Assembly (NCBI GenBank): GCA_041563475.1
Contig: JBFFMY010000008.1
Span: 1-64,000 of the forward strand
Length of the DNA: 64,000 nt
From: CAJXZP01 sp041563475
GTDB lineage: Bacteria; Bacteroidota; Bacteroidia; Flavobacteriales_G; Salibacteraceae
Reading direction: 5' to 3'
Made by a program: the position numbers and the translations under genes
The notes under the pieces: generated by a model
Databases searched by the model: none
What the model was told of the DNA's origin: nothing
The model's input: the letters and a program-made list of their open reading frames with translations, nothing else
In this document: in pieces, positions 43,188-51,911 of the stretch
Numbering within the stretch: the first letter of the stretch is position 1
Layout of the letters: each line of letters begins with the position of its first letter

Positions 43188-45311
43188 TTATTTTATTTGT
43201 TGTAACGCTTCGTTCAAATCCTCAGTGGGTAATTGACAAGACTTATTTACGCATACATAATACCGTGTTTCGTTTGGAACATATTTCCCTTCCAATAAGG
43301 GCAAGGTGCTTTTCATAGAACTACCTAAAACCACTTTATTTGGAATATAGTATTTACAGATTTGATTTCTTTTTTCGTTCGCATTCTTACCCGTTATGGC
43401 CACTTCATAAAATGGATATACGTTGCGTAAAAAAAGGTTTCCCCAATGGGAGTACCCTGATCCATAACTCGAAATTTGATTTTGAATGTTGTTTAACATT
43501 ACCTCACTTTTTTTCAAATAATCCGAATTATTCAGTAATGTTCCAACCATGAAAAGCGCATTTGCCATACTGGAATTCGAACCTGGAATAACGTTATCCG
43601 TTAATTCCATCTTTCGAGCTACTAACGCGGGGTCAAGATTTGAAGTAAAATAGAACATTCCACTATTCGAATCATAAAAATGATTAATAGCATAATCGGT
43701 TAATTTTTTTGCTTCATTTAACCAATGCTCATCAAATGTTGCCTCGTATAATTTCACAAGGGCTTCGATGGAAAGACTATAATCTTCAAGGTATCCATTG
43801 ATATTAGATGTGCCATTTTTATAATTATGATTTAGTCCGCCATCTTCCTTACGTTGAGTTTTAGTAATAAATTCAGCCGTTTCAATAGCCACGTCTAAAA
43901 ATCGTTTTTCACCAAAAGAAATGTACGCTTCAGCTAAGCCGTTTAACATTAATGCGTTCCAAGAGGTAAGACTTTTATCATCCAGTCCTGGTTGAATTCT
44001 TTTCGCTCTAGACGCTAAGAGTTTTTCGTTTGACCTTTTGACTATTTCATTTAATTCACTTACGGAAATCCCAAGTTTTTCAGCAACAGTTTCGTCACTT
44101 TCATTTCGAAGCGGAATGTTGTTTCCGTGTTCCCAATCTGCTTTACCATTAATATTGTAATAGGATTTCATTGTAGTGAAATCATCCCCTAAAACCTCTT
44201 GGAGTTCTGCCGTTTTCCAAACATAAAATTTTCCTTCTTCACCTTCACTATCTGCATCTAATGCGGAGTAGAATATACCATTCCCAGCATATAATTCGCG
44301 GGTACAAAAATCAATAGTTTGGTAAACAATTTCTTTGTAAAGTGGATTCTTGTACCGTGTAAAAGCTTCAGAATACAACGCAATTAATTGACCGTTGTCG
44401 TAGAGCATTTTCTCAAAATGCGGAACTTTCCACAATTTATCTGTGGAATAACGTGTAAACCCACCCCCAATTTGATCGTAAATACCTCCAAACGCCATTT
44501 TGTCTAATGACAGTTTCACTTGATCATCTACAAAATTATGATGACCAAGAGCCGCGTAACGCATTAGGAAAATGTAATTGTTGGGTAATGGAAATTTAGG
44601 CGCGCGATTTGCCCCCCCTTCAATAGTATCAAACTGATGCTTCCATTTAACAACTGCTTCGTCTAAGGTTTCAACGGTGAATAGTGGCGCTTCCGTATTC
44701 AATACCATCATTTCACTTTCCTGCACCCCCTTGGTTAGTCGTTCAGCATATTCAATAACCTTTTTAGGGTTATTGGTGTACTCGTTATTGAGTTGGGTTA
44801 GGACATCCATCCACTTTTCTTTTGGGAAATATGTTCCACCGTAAAATGGTCTGCCATCGGGTAAGGCAAAACAATTCAAAGGCCAACCGCCACTTCCTGT
44901 CATTAGTTGGACAGCGCTCATGTATATTTGATCAATATCTGGCCTTTCTTCTCGATCTACTTTGATGCAAATAAAATGGTCGTTCATTAATTTGGCTACT
45001 TCCTCATTTTCAAAACTTTCATGTTCCATAACGTGACACCAATGACAAGCGGAATAACCTACACTGATAAGCAACAATTTATTTTCTTTTTGGGCTTTTG
45101 CTAATGCCTCTTCCCCCCAAGGAAACCAATCTACGGGATTATGGGCATGTTGCAATAGGTACGGACTAGTTTCGTTAATTAATTTGTTTGTATGTTTCGG
45201 GGTATTCATATGTTTATCATTAGTTTGACACGAGCCGTTTTGTAAAATTAGTAGCGTGAAAAATGCAATATAAATGAATCTAAACCTGAGGTTTTTGGAT
45301 TTTTTTAGCAT
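43188..45311 (-). CDS. YyaL/DUF255 thioredoxin-domain protein, exported lipoprotein form
   Basis: The 707-residue protein has a lipoprotein-like signal (FFTLLILQNGSC, Cys28). The N-terminal thioredoxin-like domain has SPYLLQHAHNPVDWFPWGEE and ACHWCHVMEHESF (CHWC at 89-92). GGWPLNCFALPDGRPFYGGT is highly typical. The C-terminal (alpha/alpha)6 barrel resembles N-acylglucosamine epimerases (SLTSWNALMLNGLAEAYISF). The family is widespread (SPATA20 in animals), but its biochemical role is unsettled. Export by a lipoprotein signal is less common than the cytosolic form. Confidence 0.9.
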   Translation of the reverse strand: MLKKSKNLRFRFIYIAFFTLLILQNGSCQTNDKHMNTPKHTNKLINETSPYLLQHAHNPVDWFPWGEEALAKAQKENKLLLISVGYSACHWCHVMEHESFENEEVAKLMNDHFICIKVDREERPDIDQIYMSAVQLMTGSGGWPLNCFALPDGRPFYGGTYFPKEKWMDVLTQLNNEYTNNPKKVIEYAERLTKGVQESEMMVLNTEAPLFTVETLDEAVVKWKHQFDTIEGGANRAPKFPLPNNYIFLMRYAALGHHNFVDDQVKLSLDKMAFGGIYDQIGGGFTRYSTDKLWKVPHFEKMLYDNGQLIALYSEAFTRYKNPLYKEIVYQTIDFCTRELYAGNGIFYSALDADSEGEEGKFYVWKTAELQEVLGDDFTTMKSYYNINGKADWEHGNNIPLRNESDETVAEKLGISVSELNEIVKRSNEKLLASRAKRIQPGLDDKSLTSWNALMLNGLAEAYISFGEKRFLDVAIETAEFITKTQRKEDGGLNHNYKNGTSNINGYLEDYSLSIEALVKLYEATFDEHWLNEAKKLTDYAINHFYDSNSGMFYFTSNLDPALVARKMELTDNVIPGSNSSMANALFMVGTLLNNSDYLKKSEVMLNNIQNQISSYGSGYSHWGNLFLRNVYPFYEVAITGKNANEKRNQICKYYIPNKVVLGSSMKSTLPLLEGKYVPNETRYYVCVNKSCQLPTEDLNEALQQIK

Positions 45312-45319
45312 TTTTATGA

Positions 45320-45349
45320 TTGATTATTTAAGATTCGAAATTAACTTTA
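45320..45349 (+). promoter_or_regulatory. Weak candidate promoter of the 189-residue membrane protein gene
   Basis: TTG (45320-45322), 19 bases, TAACTTTA (45342-45349); five of six -7 positions match. It lies in the 59-bp divergent region shared with the YyaL-like gene. Confidence 0.3.
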
Positions 45350-45370
45350 TAAAAGACAATATTTAAAATT

Positions 45371-45940
45371 ATGTCAGAAATTTCACCCACCAAATCTAAA
45401 CCTATTGGTTTTACTATCTCAGAGAAAAAGGAAGTTGAAATACCCAAATGGTTAAATCTAACTATGGCTGCATTCTGGTTTATTGGATTGTTTTTGATGT
45501 ATTGGATGTATCAAATAACGGATATTTCTTTGGGGGAGCTATTTAAGTGGTTTCTATTTTTCGCGGTAATTCTTACTCTGGTACCTTTTAAATACGTGAG
45601 AAAGAAATTCGAAATTGATAAATCACAACTCATTGCGCTCAATGTTATTGGATTTGGTCCAATTTTCACGAGTTTATTTTTAATCTGTAATTTGGTTTTT
45701 TCGACAAGTAAAGTGACAACAGAGTATGAAATTTGGCATTTCGAACGAAGTAAAGTTCCCTTCGAAAATAACTTTCTGGTAGTAGATCTCAAAGAGAATG
45801 CCCTAATCGATCAGCCCAAATTCAGAAGGTTTGATTATACGCAGCATATTGAAAATGTGATGACTTATGACTCAATAAGGATGACTATTAGCCATGGGGC
45901 ATTTGGATTTGATGTCATGACGGATTTTACATTTCACTGA
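45371..45940 (+). CDS. Predicted inner-membrane protein of unknown function
   Basis: The 189-residue protein has a hydrophilic N-terminus of about 27 residues. Three hydrophobic helices follow (about 30-47, 57-74, 92-110), then a C-terminal soluble tail of about 75 residues (YEIWHFERSKVPFENNFLVV ...). No family is recognised. It is divergent from the YyaL-like gene and lies 106 bp upstream of the HMG-CoA reductase gene in the same direction. There is no terminator between, so it could be read into the mevalonate genes. Confidence 0.7.
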   Translation: MSEISPTKSKPIGFTISEKKEVEIPKWLNLTMAAFWFIGLFLMYWMYQITDISLGELFKWFLFFAVILTLVPFKYVRKKFEIDKSQLIALNVIGFGPIFTSLFLICNLVFSTSKVTTEYEIWHFERSKVPFENNFLVVDLKENALIDQPKFRRFDYTQHIENVMTYDSIRMTISHGAFGFDVMTDFTFH

Positions 45941-45993
45941 TTGGAACACCACCTTTCCTTGAAACCGATAGGGGTTAAAATTTGTCAAAAACC

Positions 45994-46001
45994 TACTTTT
46001 G
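45994..46001 (+). promoter_or_regulatory. Candidate -7 element for the mevalonate-pathway pair
   Basis: TACTTTTG fully matches TAnnTTTG, 45 bp before the HMG-CoA reductase start. No TTG lies at the right -33 spacing, so support is limited. Confidence 0.3.
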
Positions 46002-46046
46002 TTTGTTACAGTAAAGTACTGAACGTTTTCATTCAAAATTTAAAAA

Positions 46047-47375
46047 ATGTCGAAAGCAATAAAGGGGTTTTCCAAACTTAGTAAGGAAGAAAAAATTGAT
46101 TGGGTTGTAGAGAATTACTTTAGAAATAAGGTCACTGGAAAAGAGATTCTTAAGCAATATTGGAATCCTGATCCTGATGTTCAACAAATTCATGATGAGT
46201 TTATTGAAAACACTTTGACGAATTACTATTTGCCATTTGGTGTGGCACCAAATTTCATGATTAACGGGGAGATATTTGCTATTCCAATGGCCATTGAAGA
46301 AAGCTCTGTAGTTGCAGCGGCATCCAAAGCAGCAAGTTTTTGGATGGATCGTGGAGGCTTTAAAGCGGAGGTGATTTCCACAAAAAAAATTGGACATGTA
46401 CATTTTGTCTATTATGGCGATTATGATAAACTCCTGAAATTTTTCAATTCAATTAAGGACAAATTCTACCAAGACACGGATAGCATAACTAAAAATATGC
46501 GTAAAAGGGGAGGCGGAATTCAGGAAATAATGCTGATTAATAAAAATTTCGAGGAACCGAATTATTACCAAATCAAAGCAAATTTTGAAACGGTGGATTC
46601 CATGGGAGCCAATTTTATTAATACGTGTTTAGAGCAATTTGCCCAAACCCTTCAGCGAGAAATGGAGGCTTCAAATGTATTCACAGACGAAGAAAAAAAT
46701 ATTCAGGTAATTATGTGTATTTTAAGTAATTACACTCCAGAATGTTTGGTTCGTGCGGAGGTAAGTTGTCCTATTTCTGAATTAGCTACAGAGGATATGT
46801 CGGGGGAGGATTTTGCCTTGAAATTTGAACGTGCTATTCATGTGGCTAGAATAGAGCCTTATAGAGCAACAACCCACAATAAAGGCATAATGAATGGAAT
46901 TGATGCCGTGGTTATTGCCACCGGAAATGATTTTAGGGCTATTGAAGCTGCAGTTCATACCTATGCATCAAGGTCTGGGCAATATAGGTCCTTGACAGAT
47001 TGTGAAATAAAAGATGGTCAATTTAAATTTTGGTTGGAAATTCCTATGGCCCTAGGAACTGTTGGAGGCTTAACTACTTTGCACCCTATGGTAAAGTTTG
47101 CATACGAGTTATTAGGAAACCCAAATGCCAAGAAATTAATGATGATAATAGCGGCTTCAGGGCTTGCACAGAACTTTGGCGCTTTAAAAGCGTTAACCAC
47201 CACTGGAATTCAACAAGGGCACATGAAAATGCATTTGTTAAATGTGTTGAATAATTTAGGCGCAACGAATGAGGAGAAAGATTTTTTCAAAATTTATTTT
47301 AGAGATAAAGTTCCACATCACAACGATATTGTGTCTAAATTCAATGAAATTAGAGCAAACAAGGCCAATAGCTAA
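46047..47375 (+). CDS. mvaA: Class II hydroxymethylglutaryl-CoA reductase
   Basis: The 442-residue enzyme interconverts HMG-CoA and mevalonate. Diagnostic segments are DSMGANFINTCLEQ, then THNKGIMNGIDAVVIATGND (active-site Lys near residue 278 and Asp in GND), LGTVGGLTTLHPMVKFAYEL and the C-terminal GHMKMHL with the catalytic His. Lack of a membrane anchor and this motif set place it in the bacterial class II group. Next to a GHMP kinase, its likely role is isoprenoid biosynthesis by the mevalonate route, as in other flavobacteria. The stop overlaps the kinase start (TAATG). Confidence 0.94.
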   Translation: MSKAIKGFSKLSKEEKIDWVVENYFRNKVTGKEILKQYWNPDPDVQQIHDEFIENTLTNYYLPFGVAPNFMINGEIFAIPMAIEESSVVAAASKAASFWMDRGGFKAEVISTKKIGHVHFVYYGDYDKLLKFFNSIKDKFYQDTDSITKNMRKRGGGIQEIMLINKNFEEPNYYQIKANFETVDSMGANFINTCLEQFAQTLQREMEASNVFTDEEKNIQVIMCILSNYTPECLVRAEVSCPISELATEDMSGEDFALKFERAIHVARIEPYRATTHNKGIMNGIDAVVIATGNDFRAIEAAVHTYASRSGQYRSLTDCEIKDGQFKFWLEIPMALGTVGGLTTLHPMVKFAYELLGNPNAKKLMMIIAASGLAQNFGALKALTTTGIQQGHMKMHLLNVLNNLGATNEEKDFFKIYFRDKVPHHNDIVSKFNEIRANKANS

Positions 47376-48298
47376 TGGCGAATTCTAAAAAATATTATGC
47401 CCATGGAAAACTGCTTCTTACTGGGGAGTACGCAGTTTTAGATGGTGCCATTGCTTTAGCATTTCCCACCAGAAAGGGGCAGTGGCTAAAGGCTAGTCAA
47501 GGATCACCGGATATTATTCAGTGGATAAGCAAAGATGAAAATCAAAATGTTTGGTTTAACGCCTCATTTTCATCCTCCTTAAAAATCGTTTCTACTTCTG
47601 ATGAAGAAATAGCAGAAAGACTTCAAAAAATTTTAGCTCAGGCTATTGAGTTAAATTCAGAATTTGCTATTGAATTAATTGGCAAATATGTTACAACAAC
47701 TCTAGAATTTAATATGAATTGGGGTTTGGGGTCAAGTTCTACATTGATAAATTTGATTTCTCAATGGGCAGAAGTAGATCAGTATTCTCTGCTAAAAAAA
47801 TCGTTTGGAGGTTCAGGTTATGATTTAGCATGTGCCCAAGCAGTTGGGCCTATTTTATTTCAAAATAGAAATGGGGGACCAAAAGTTGTTCCCATTAGAT
47901 TTAATCCGAATTGGCAGGATAAATTGTATTTTGTTTACCTCGGTAAAAAGCAAATTAGTCGAACTGAAATCACCAAATTTAATACGTTGGAAATTGATCG
48001 AGATTGGTTGGTAAACGAGGTGGATTCCTTAACTAAAAAGGTAGCTGAATCAACCACTGTGGAAAATTTCTCAGACGCATTAATGGATCATGAAAAGTTA
48101 CTTTCGGCAACTTTGGGTTATCCAACAATTAAATCTCAATTGTTTTCTAACATTGATGGAGTTTTTAAATCACTTGGAGCGTGGGGCGGAGATTTTGTTC
48201 TTTTTGTGGGAAAAAAAACAGAATTAGAAAAAGTTAGAAAAATGGGTTTTAAGACCATTATTCCATGGAAAGAAATGGTTAATCCAATTCTATATTAG
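47375..48298 (+). CDS. GHMP kinase, probably mevalonate kinase or another mevalonate-pathway kinase
   Basis: The 307-residue protein has the N-terminal segment YYAHGKLLLTGEYAVLDGAI and the phosphate-binding loop NWGLGSSSTLINLIS. The family motif 2 region is GGSGYDLACAQAVGPILFQ, and the C-terminal glycine-rich motif is LGAWGGDFVLFVG. Translational coupling to HMG-CoA reductase supports a role in mevalonate phosphorylation. Which of the three GHMP steps it performs (mevalonate, phosphomevalonate or diphosphomevalonate) cannot be read from sequence. Its 3' end overlaps the convergent histidine kinase gene by 20 bp. Confidence 0.85.
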   Translation: MANSKKYYAHGKLLLTGEYAVLDGAIALAFPTRKGQWLKASQGSPDIIQWISKDENQNVWFNASFSSSLKIVSTSDEEIAERLQKILAQAIELNSEFAIELIGKYVTTTLEFNMNWGLGSSSTLINLISQWAEVDQYSLLKKSFGGSGYDLACAQAVGPILFQNRNGGPKVVPIRFNPNWQDKLYFVYLGKKQISRTEITKFNTLEIDRDWLVNEVDSLTKKVAESTTVENFSDALMDHEKLLSATLGYPTIKSQLFSNIDGVFKSLGAWGGDFVLFVGKKTELEKVRKMGFKTIIPWKEMVNPILY

Positions 48299-50678
48299 GA
48301 AGTGTAATTGTTACTTCGGTTCCCACATTTTCTTCACTATCTATTGTGATAGTGCCATGATGTAGATCCATTATTTTTTTTGCAATTACTAAACCTAAAC
48401 CGTTTCCTGGAATATTTAGATTTACAATATTATTTGCTCTGAAAAAAGAGGTGAATAAGAGTGGCATCTCGTCTTTAGGAATTCCTAAGCCTTTATCTTT
48501 TATGGTAATTATTATATTTTCTGAGGCAAATTCCAATAGGAGTTTAGGAGGCCCATTTTCAGAATATAACAACGCATTTTTTAATACATTTAAAAGCATA
48601 AGATCAAACAATGCTGGGTCAAAAATGACTGTTCGAGGATTACCTTTTATTTTTAAATCAACTGTTCGATTCTCAAATTCTTTGACAATTTGTTCATTTA
48701 CAATAGGCGTAATAAATTCTAAAATATTTTGATTTACTGGGTTAAAAGGCATCTCCAGTGCTTCAATTTTCCCTAAAGTATCAATATTATTTAATAGGTT
48801 GTTGATTCTACTTACCTGTGAAGTTATTTTATCAAAATGTCGATGAAAAGGTTTCATGAATCTATCACCTAAATCCTCGGCATACATTTCCAGTAACTCA
48901 ACACTGGATTTTATGGAAGATAGCGGTGTTCTGAATTCATGAGATGTCATCGTAATGAAACGAGACTTGAGTTCATTTAGGTCTTTCTCCTTTTGCAGAG
49001 AAGCTTGTATTTCTTCTTGTATTTTTCTTCGTGCTGAAATATCCCGAGAAGCAGCAATAAATGTTCTTTGCCCAGAAACGGAAATAAGGGGTTGAACAAC
49101 GGTTTCAATCCAGCGGTAGGAATTATCTCCTGTTTTGACTCTGTATTGCTCTACCACCCATTGTGCACCATTCAAAAGTTGATCAAATAGGTTGGTTTTC
49201 ACAAGCCTCCTGTCCTCTGGATGAACATCGAAAAAGGAGTTTTTGTTTTTAAAAGATTCGGGATTTCTGCCCAACATATTTCGCACCCCGTTTGAGATAA
49301 AAATATAATTCCCTTTTTCATCAATTTCACAAATAATATCGGAAATGTTATCGGAAATACGTGCAATTTTATTTTCATTCGAAATTTGCTCTAATTGAAT
49401 TTTTTTCTTGTCATCGATGTTCACCAGTGTCCCACTAATCCCAATAATGTTTTGATTGCGATCAAATTTTATGGTATTGTGAGCCTCCATCCAAACTGAC
49501 TTTCCATTGGCGGCAATAAACTTTAATTCGGCTGTTTTGTGGGAAGCCGAATTTCCAGTATAATGGGAATTGAGAATAGATTCACCTATTGACCGATGAT
49601 CTGGGTGAATATAATTTAAACAAAATGTACCGAGACTTTTCTCCACTTTAAGAAGCAAATGTTTTTCCCAAGCTTTGTTTAAAAAAATGAAATTCCCGTT
49701 TCGGTCTATCTCAAAAATAATCTCGTCAATAGAACCAACTAATTTTTCATACTTGGCTTCACTTTGGGCAATTTTATTTTTGTAATCAATTCTAGTGGTG
49801 ATATCTGTGTTGGTGGCCACAAATTGTTGCGGCACGCCATTATCTGAATAATTTACATGAGCGCGCGTGAGTACCCAAATGTATTTACCCGATTTATTTT
49901 TAATCCTATATTCACATTCGTAAGAGCCTACTCCAATTTTAAAATAGGGATCTAATACTTGTAAAACAACATCTTTATCATCGGGGTGAATCAGGTTTTC
50001 AAAAGTCTCAAAGGAGTCTTCAAGTTCATCTACGTTAAACCCCAACATCCTTTTCCATTGACGAGAAAAGTGCATGTGGTTATTCACTAAATCGATATGC
50101 CAATACCCGTCATTTGAACTTTCAATAGCTTTTTGAAGAACAGTTTCTTGGGCGGAATTTACTTCTTGCAAAATCTCCCCATGTAAAAAGGAGGTGTAAA
50201 TTTGACCGAGTAATAACAATAAATCAGAATCTTCTTTAGACCATAATCTAGGAACGGTTTCCTCGTATAAAGCAAAGTATCCAATGGGTTGCGTATTCAC
50301 CACCAAAGAGATTATCAAGAACGAGGATATGTTAAGACTTTGAAGTTTTCTTAGGAGTTCTTCGTTTTCAATTTCTTTAGTTAGACCAACAGTTAAACCT
50401 TCAGAATAAGTGGCAAGCGAACGTGTGATCGTAATTATTTCGCTTGTATCAGGTATCGTCTCAGCGTCTTCCGAGCCATACTTTACTTGTATAGGTGGAA
50501 ATATATTTTTTAACCTTGGGCTTACTCTTGGGATTAAAAAGCACCGGGTAGGGTAAAAATTATCAGATAGTAATCGTACAAACCTATTTGTTTTTTGGTT
50601 CGTTTGCCTGCTTGAATTAAGAAGCCTTACGGCTTGCTCAAGTAGTTTAGATTTATCTATTGACAATGTATTACTCAT
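48279..50678 (-). CDS. Multi-PAS sensor histidine kinase with N-terminal GAF-like domain
   Basis: The 799-residue protein has no membrane helices, so it is a soluble sensor. The order is a GAF-like domain (about 1-170) and three PAS/PAC units (about 180-305, 310-430, 440-560; e.g. GYWHIDLVNNHMHFSRQWKR, WMEAHNTIKFDRNQNIIGIS). HisKA follows with FITMTSHEFRTPLSSIKSS (phosphoacceptor His580). HATPase_c has NVLKNALLYSENG, KDKGLGIPKDE and GNGLGLVIAKKIM. It is divergent from the adjacent response regulator with 89 bp between, which suggests a cognate pair. The signal is unknown; three PAS domains suggest redox, light or small-ligand sensing. Confidence 0.9.
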   Translation of the reverse strand: MSNTLSIDKSKLLEQAVRLLNSSRQTNQKTNRFVRLLSDNFYPTRCFLIPRVSPRLKNIFPPIQVKYGSEDAETIPDTSEIITITRSLATYSEGLTVGLTKEIENEELLRKLQSLNISSFLIISLVVNTQPIGYFALYEETVPRLWSKEDSDLLLLLGQIYTSFLHGEILQEVNSAQETVLQKAIESSNDGYWHIDLVNNHMHFSRQWKRMLGFNVDELEDSFETFENLIHPDDKDVVLQVLDPYFKIGVGSYECEYRIKNKSGKYIWVLTRAHVNYSDNGVPQQFVATNTDITTRIDYKNKIAQSEAKYEKLVGSIDEIIFEIDRNGNFIFLNKAWEKHLLLKVEKSLGTFCLNYIHPDHRSIGESILNSHYTGNSASHKTAELKFIAANGKSVWMEAHNTIKFDRNQNIIGISGTLVNIDDKKKIQLEQISNENKIARISDNISDIICEIDEKGNYIFISNGVRNMLGRNPESFKNKNSFFDVHPEDRRLVKTNLFDQLLNGAQWVVEQYRVKTGDNSYRWIETVVQPLISVSGQRTFIAASRDISARRKIQEEIQASLQKEKDLNELKSRFITMTSHEFRTPLSSIKSSVELLEMYAEDLGDRFMKPFHRHFDKITSQVSRINNLLNNIDTLGKIEALEMPFNPVNQNILEFITPIVNEQIVKEFENRTVDLKIKGNPRTVIFDPALFDLMLLNVLKNALLYSENGPPKLLLEFASENIIITIKDKGLGIPKDEMPLLFTSFFRANNIVNLNIPGNGLGLVIAKKIMDLHHGTITIDSEENVGTEVTITLPNIELD

Positions 50679-50705
50679 AATTTGCTAGAAATCATATCTG
50701 TTCTA

Positions 50706-50743
50706 TTGTCAAAAATAACTCCAATTGGTTACATTTGTGACAA
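50706..50743. promoter_or_regulatory. Divergent overlapping promoters for the kinase and the response regulator
   Basis: Plus strand: TTG (50706-50708), 21 bases, TACATTTG (50730-50737). Minus strand: TTG (50743-50741), 23 bases, TATTTTTG (50717-50710). Both -7 elements are full matches. The ends form an inverted repeat (TTGTCA 50706-50711 and TGACAA 50738-50743), so one regulator could control both directions. Confidence 0.55.
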
Positions 50744-50767
50744 TATCCATTCAAATCGTTTAGTTCT

Positions 50768-51523
50768 ATGTCTAATATTTTAGTTATTGAAGATGACGCC
50801 ACGGTGCGTGAAAACCTCGAAGAGCTTTTAAAATTCAAGGGTTATACTGTTTTTAGCTCTTCCGATGGAAAGGAAGGATTAGATATGGCATTTAAAAAAG
50901 AGCCAGATTTAATTATTTCGGATATTATGATGCCTGAAATGGATGGATATGAATTATTGAAACATGTTCGTGAAACTCCTGCGTTAACGAACACCCCAGT
51001 GATTCTGCTTACGGCAAAAACCATGTCGGAATCTAAAATCAAAGGATTAGAATATGGTGCGGATGATTACATCACCAAACCATTTAATACCAAGGAGCTA
51101 GTAGCACGAATTGCCAATCTTATTGAAATTCGCAGAAAGTTAAAAGCAAAGGCTTATCTAGAGACGAATAAAACAGAAGTTGAGTCAACCGAGGACATCT
51201 TTATGCGCGAGTTGATTGTTTTATTTGCAAATAACCTTGAAAAATCTTCTTTTGCTATTGAAGATGTGGTGGTAGAAATGGGACTAAGTAAATCAACGGT
51301 TCAAAGACGTGTAAAGGCCATTACGAGTAAAACCTTCAACCAGTTTTTACGTGAGTTTAGATTGGAGCAAGCCAAACAAATAATTGAGCAAAGGGGCGGT
51401 AATATTTCAGAAGTGGCTTTCGCTACCGGATTTAATAGTGTTTCTTACTTCTCTTTTTCGTTTAAAAATTATTTTGGATTTCCTCCAACTGAAATCGTCC
51501 CTAAAGACGCTAAGTTTATTTAG
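50768..51523 (+). CDS. Response regulator with AraC-type DNA-binding output domain
   Basis: The 251-residue protein has a receiver domain (1-122) with the acidic pair Glu8/Asp9/Asp10, the phosphoacceptor Asp52 in SDIMMPEMDGYELL, Thr82, and Lys104 in DDYITKPFNTKE. After a short linker it has an AraC/XylS helix-turn-helix pair (about 160-245): MGLSKSTVQRRVKAITSKTF and SEVAFATGFNSVSYFSFSFK, FGFPPTEI. In Bacteroidota such output domains are common in hybrid two-component systems; here the receiver is separate from the kinase. The gene is divergent from the multi-PAS kinase, its probable partner. Confidence 0.92.
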   Translation: MSNILVIEDDATVRENLEELLKFKGYTVFSSSDGKEGLDMAFKKEPDLIISDIMMPEMDGYELLKHVRETPALTNTPVILLTAKTMSESKIKGLEYGADDYITKPFNTKELVARIANLIEIRRKLKAKAYLETNKTEVESTEDIFMRELIVLFANNLEKSSFAIEDVVVEMGLSKSTVQRRVKAITSKTFNQFLREFRLEQAKQIIEQRGGNISEVAFATGFNSVSYFSFSFKNYFGFPPTEIVPKDAKFI

Positions 51524-51690
51524 AAACTTAGGTCATGGATACGTTTGATTAAAATAGAATGACTTACTGATATTTTATACGTTTCAATTAAGTACGTTCT
51601 TATTTCTTCTACACTAGAAATCCCCTTCTTTTTTAATTCGATTATGGTTTTTTCCAAAAGCCCTAATCTATTGATTCTTAAATTTTTCAT
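51520..51690 (-). CDS. Possible small protein of 56 residues, unknown function
   Basis: The ORF begins with the ATG at 51690 and stops at 51520, sharing four bases with the stop region of the response regulator. The product is basic and predicted helical: MKNLRINRLGLLEKTIIELK, then KKGISSVEEIRTYLIETYKI and a final SHSILIKRIHDLSF. The pattern of two amphipathic helices and a turn resembles a small DNA-binding unit, but no family is recognised. Codon use is normal for the region. It could be an antitoxin-like or regulatory protein, or chance. Its end is convergent with the regulator. Confidence 0.5.
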   Translation of the reverse strand: MKNLRINRLGLLEKTIIELKKKGISSVEEIRTYLIETYKISVSHSILIKRIHDLSF

Positions 51691-51911
51691 TCCCTTAGTT
51701 TTACGTTTTATTATAATTAACGTCTTAAAGGTAATCTTTGTTACTTCTAATATAAAAGGTTTAACATTTTTTTGAACTTAAATCTGGGAAGTTTCCTTAT
51801 AAAACAAGGCGTGGTGAGATATATATAATTTATCCACATTTCTTTAACATTGAAATTAACAATTCTCCACTGCTGTTTACTCAAGGTTTAAAATGCATTA
51901 TTTTCGTTGCC

